Assembly: GCA_002702745.1 (NCBI GenBank)
Contig: PABM01000023.1
Location: 28,787-34,654, forward strand
Length of the DNA stretch: 5,868 nucleotides
Reading direction: 5' to 3'
Source of the DNA: Flavobacteriaceae bacterium
GTDB taxonomy: Bacteria > Bacteroidota > Bacteroidia > Flavobacteriales > Flavobacteriaceae
Numbering within the stretch: the stretch's first letter is position 1; the number at the start of each line of letters is the position of its first letter. The position numbers were made by a program, and so were the translations under genes. Of this stretch, positions 5,830 through 5,868 are shown in pieces. The notes below the pieces were generated by a model. That model was not told the origin of the DNA. It did no database searches and saw only the letters and a list, made by a program, of their open reading frames with translations.

Positions 5830-5868
5830 GTGGTAGAAAAATTAAAATTAGTTGAAAACAGATTTGCT
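5830..5868 (+). CDS. prfA: Probable peptide chain release factor 1, N-terminus (partial)
   Basis: From GTG at 5830 the last 13 codons read M-VEKLKLVENRFA and remain open at the window edge. This resembles the start of RF1, which in Bacteroidota opens 'MLxKLxxVxxRFxEv' (family knowledge). RF1 reads UAA and UAG stop codons in the ribosome. No ATG is available: an in-frame TAA at 5824-5826 lies only two codons upstream, so GTG is the only plausible start. From memory, prfA commonly follows purM in flavobacterial genomes, which supports the call. Only 39 bases are visible, so this rests on a short match plus context. Confidence 0.55.
   Translation, partial: MVEKLKLVENRFA

Overview
The window is AT-rich chromosomal DNA that looks like Bacteroidota, most likely a flavobacterium and plausibly marine. 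The clues are a type A C-terminal sorting domain of the type IX secretion system (T9SS) on a nuclease, a SusC-style TonB-receptor plug domain, short lipoproteins starting MKNxI, near-absence of Shine-Dalgarno sequences before start codons, and two exact copies of the Bacteroidota -7 promoter element TAnnTTTG just upstream of genes. Taxonomy is inferred from these traits; no marker gene search was possible.

Layout. Positions 1-1125 (minus strand) hold a compact run of three genes for exported proteins. In transcription order these are a small lipoprotein, a stand-alone TonB plug-domain protein with no beta-barrel, and the N-terminus of a secreted protein running off the left edge that resembles the propeptide of an S8 (subtilisin-like) peptidase. 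The last two overlap as TAATG. Divergent from them, 1220-3286 (plus) is a two-gene unit: a T9SS-exported endonuclease I, then a CaCA-family Ca2+/Na+ antiporter whose ATG directly abuts the nuclease stop codon. A symmetrical A/T-flanked hairpin at 3286-3318 separates this unit from the convergent glnA (3339-4343, minus), a type II (eukaryotic-type) glutamine synthetase. A 273-bp AT-rich spacer divides glnA from the divergent purM (4617-5801, plus), the AIR synthase of purine biosynthesis. At the right edge, from a GTG at 5830, are the first 13 codons of what looks like prfA (release factor 1).

How the genes fit. The left part is cell-surface and secretion biology: exported nuclease, lipoprotein, plug domain and a probable protease. 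The right part is core nitrogen and nucleotide metabolism: GlnA makes the glutamine that de novo purine synthesis consumes, and PurM closes the imidazole ring in that pathway. No mobile element, CRISPR array, tRNA or rRNA was seen. I found no convincing new defence or biosynthetic system. The most unusual items are the barrel-less plug protein in its secreted-protein operon and the directly abutting nuclease/antiporter pair.
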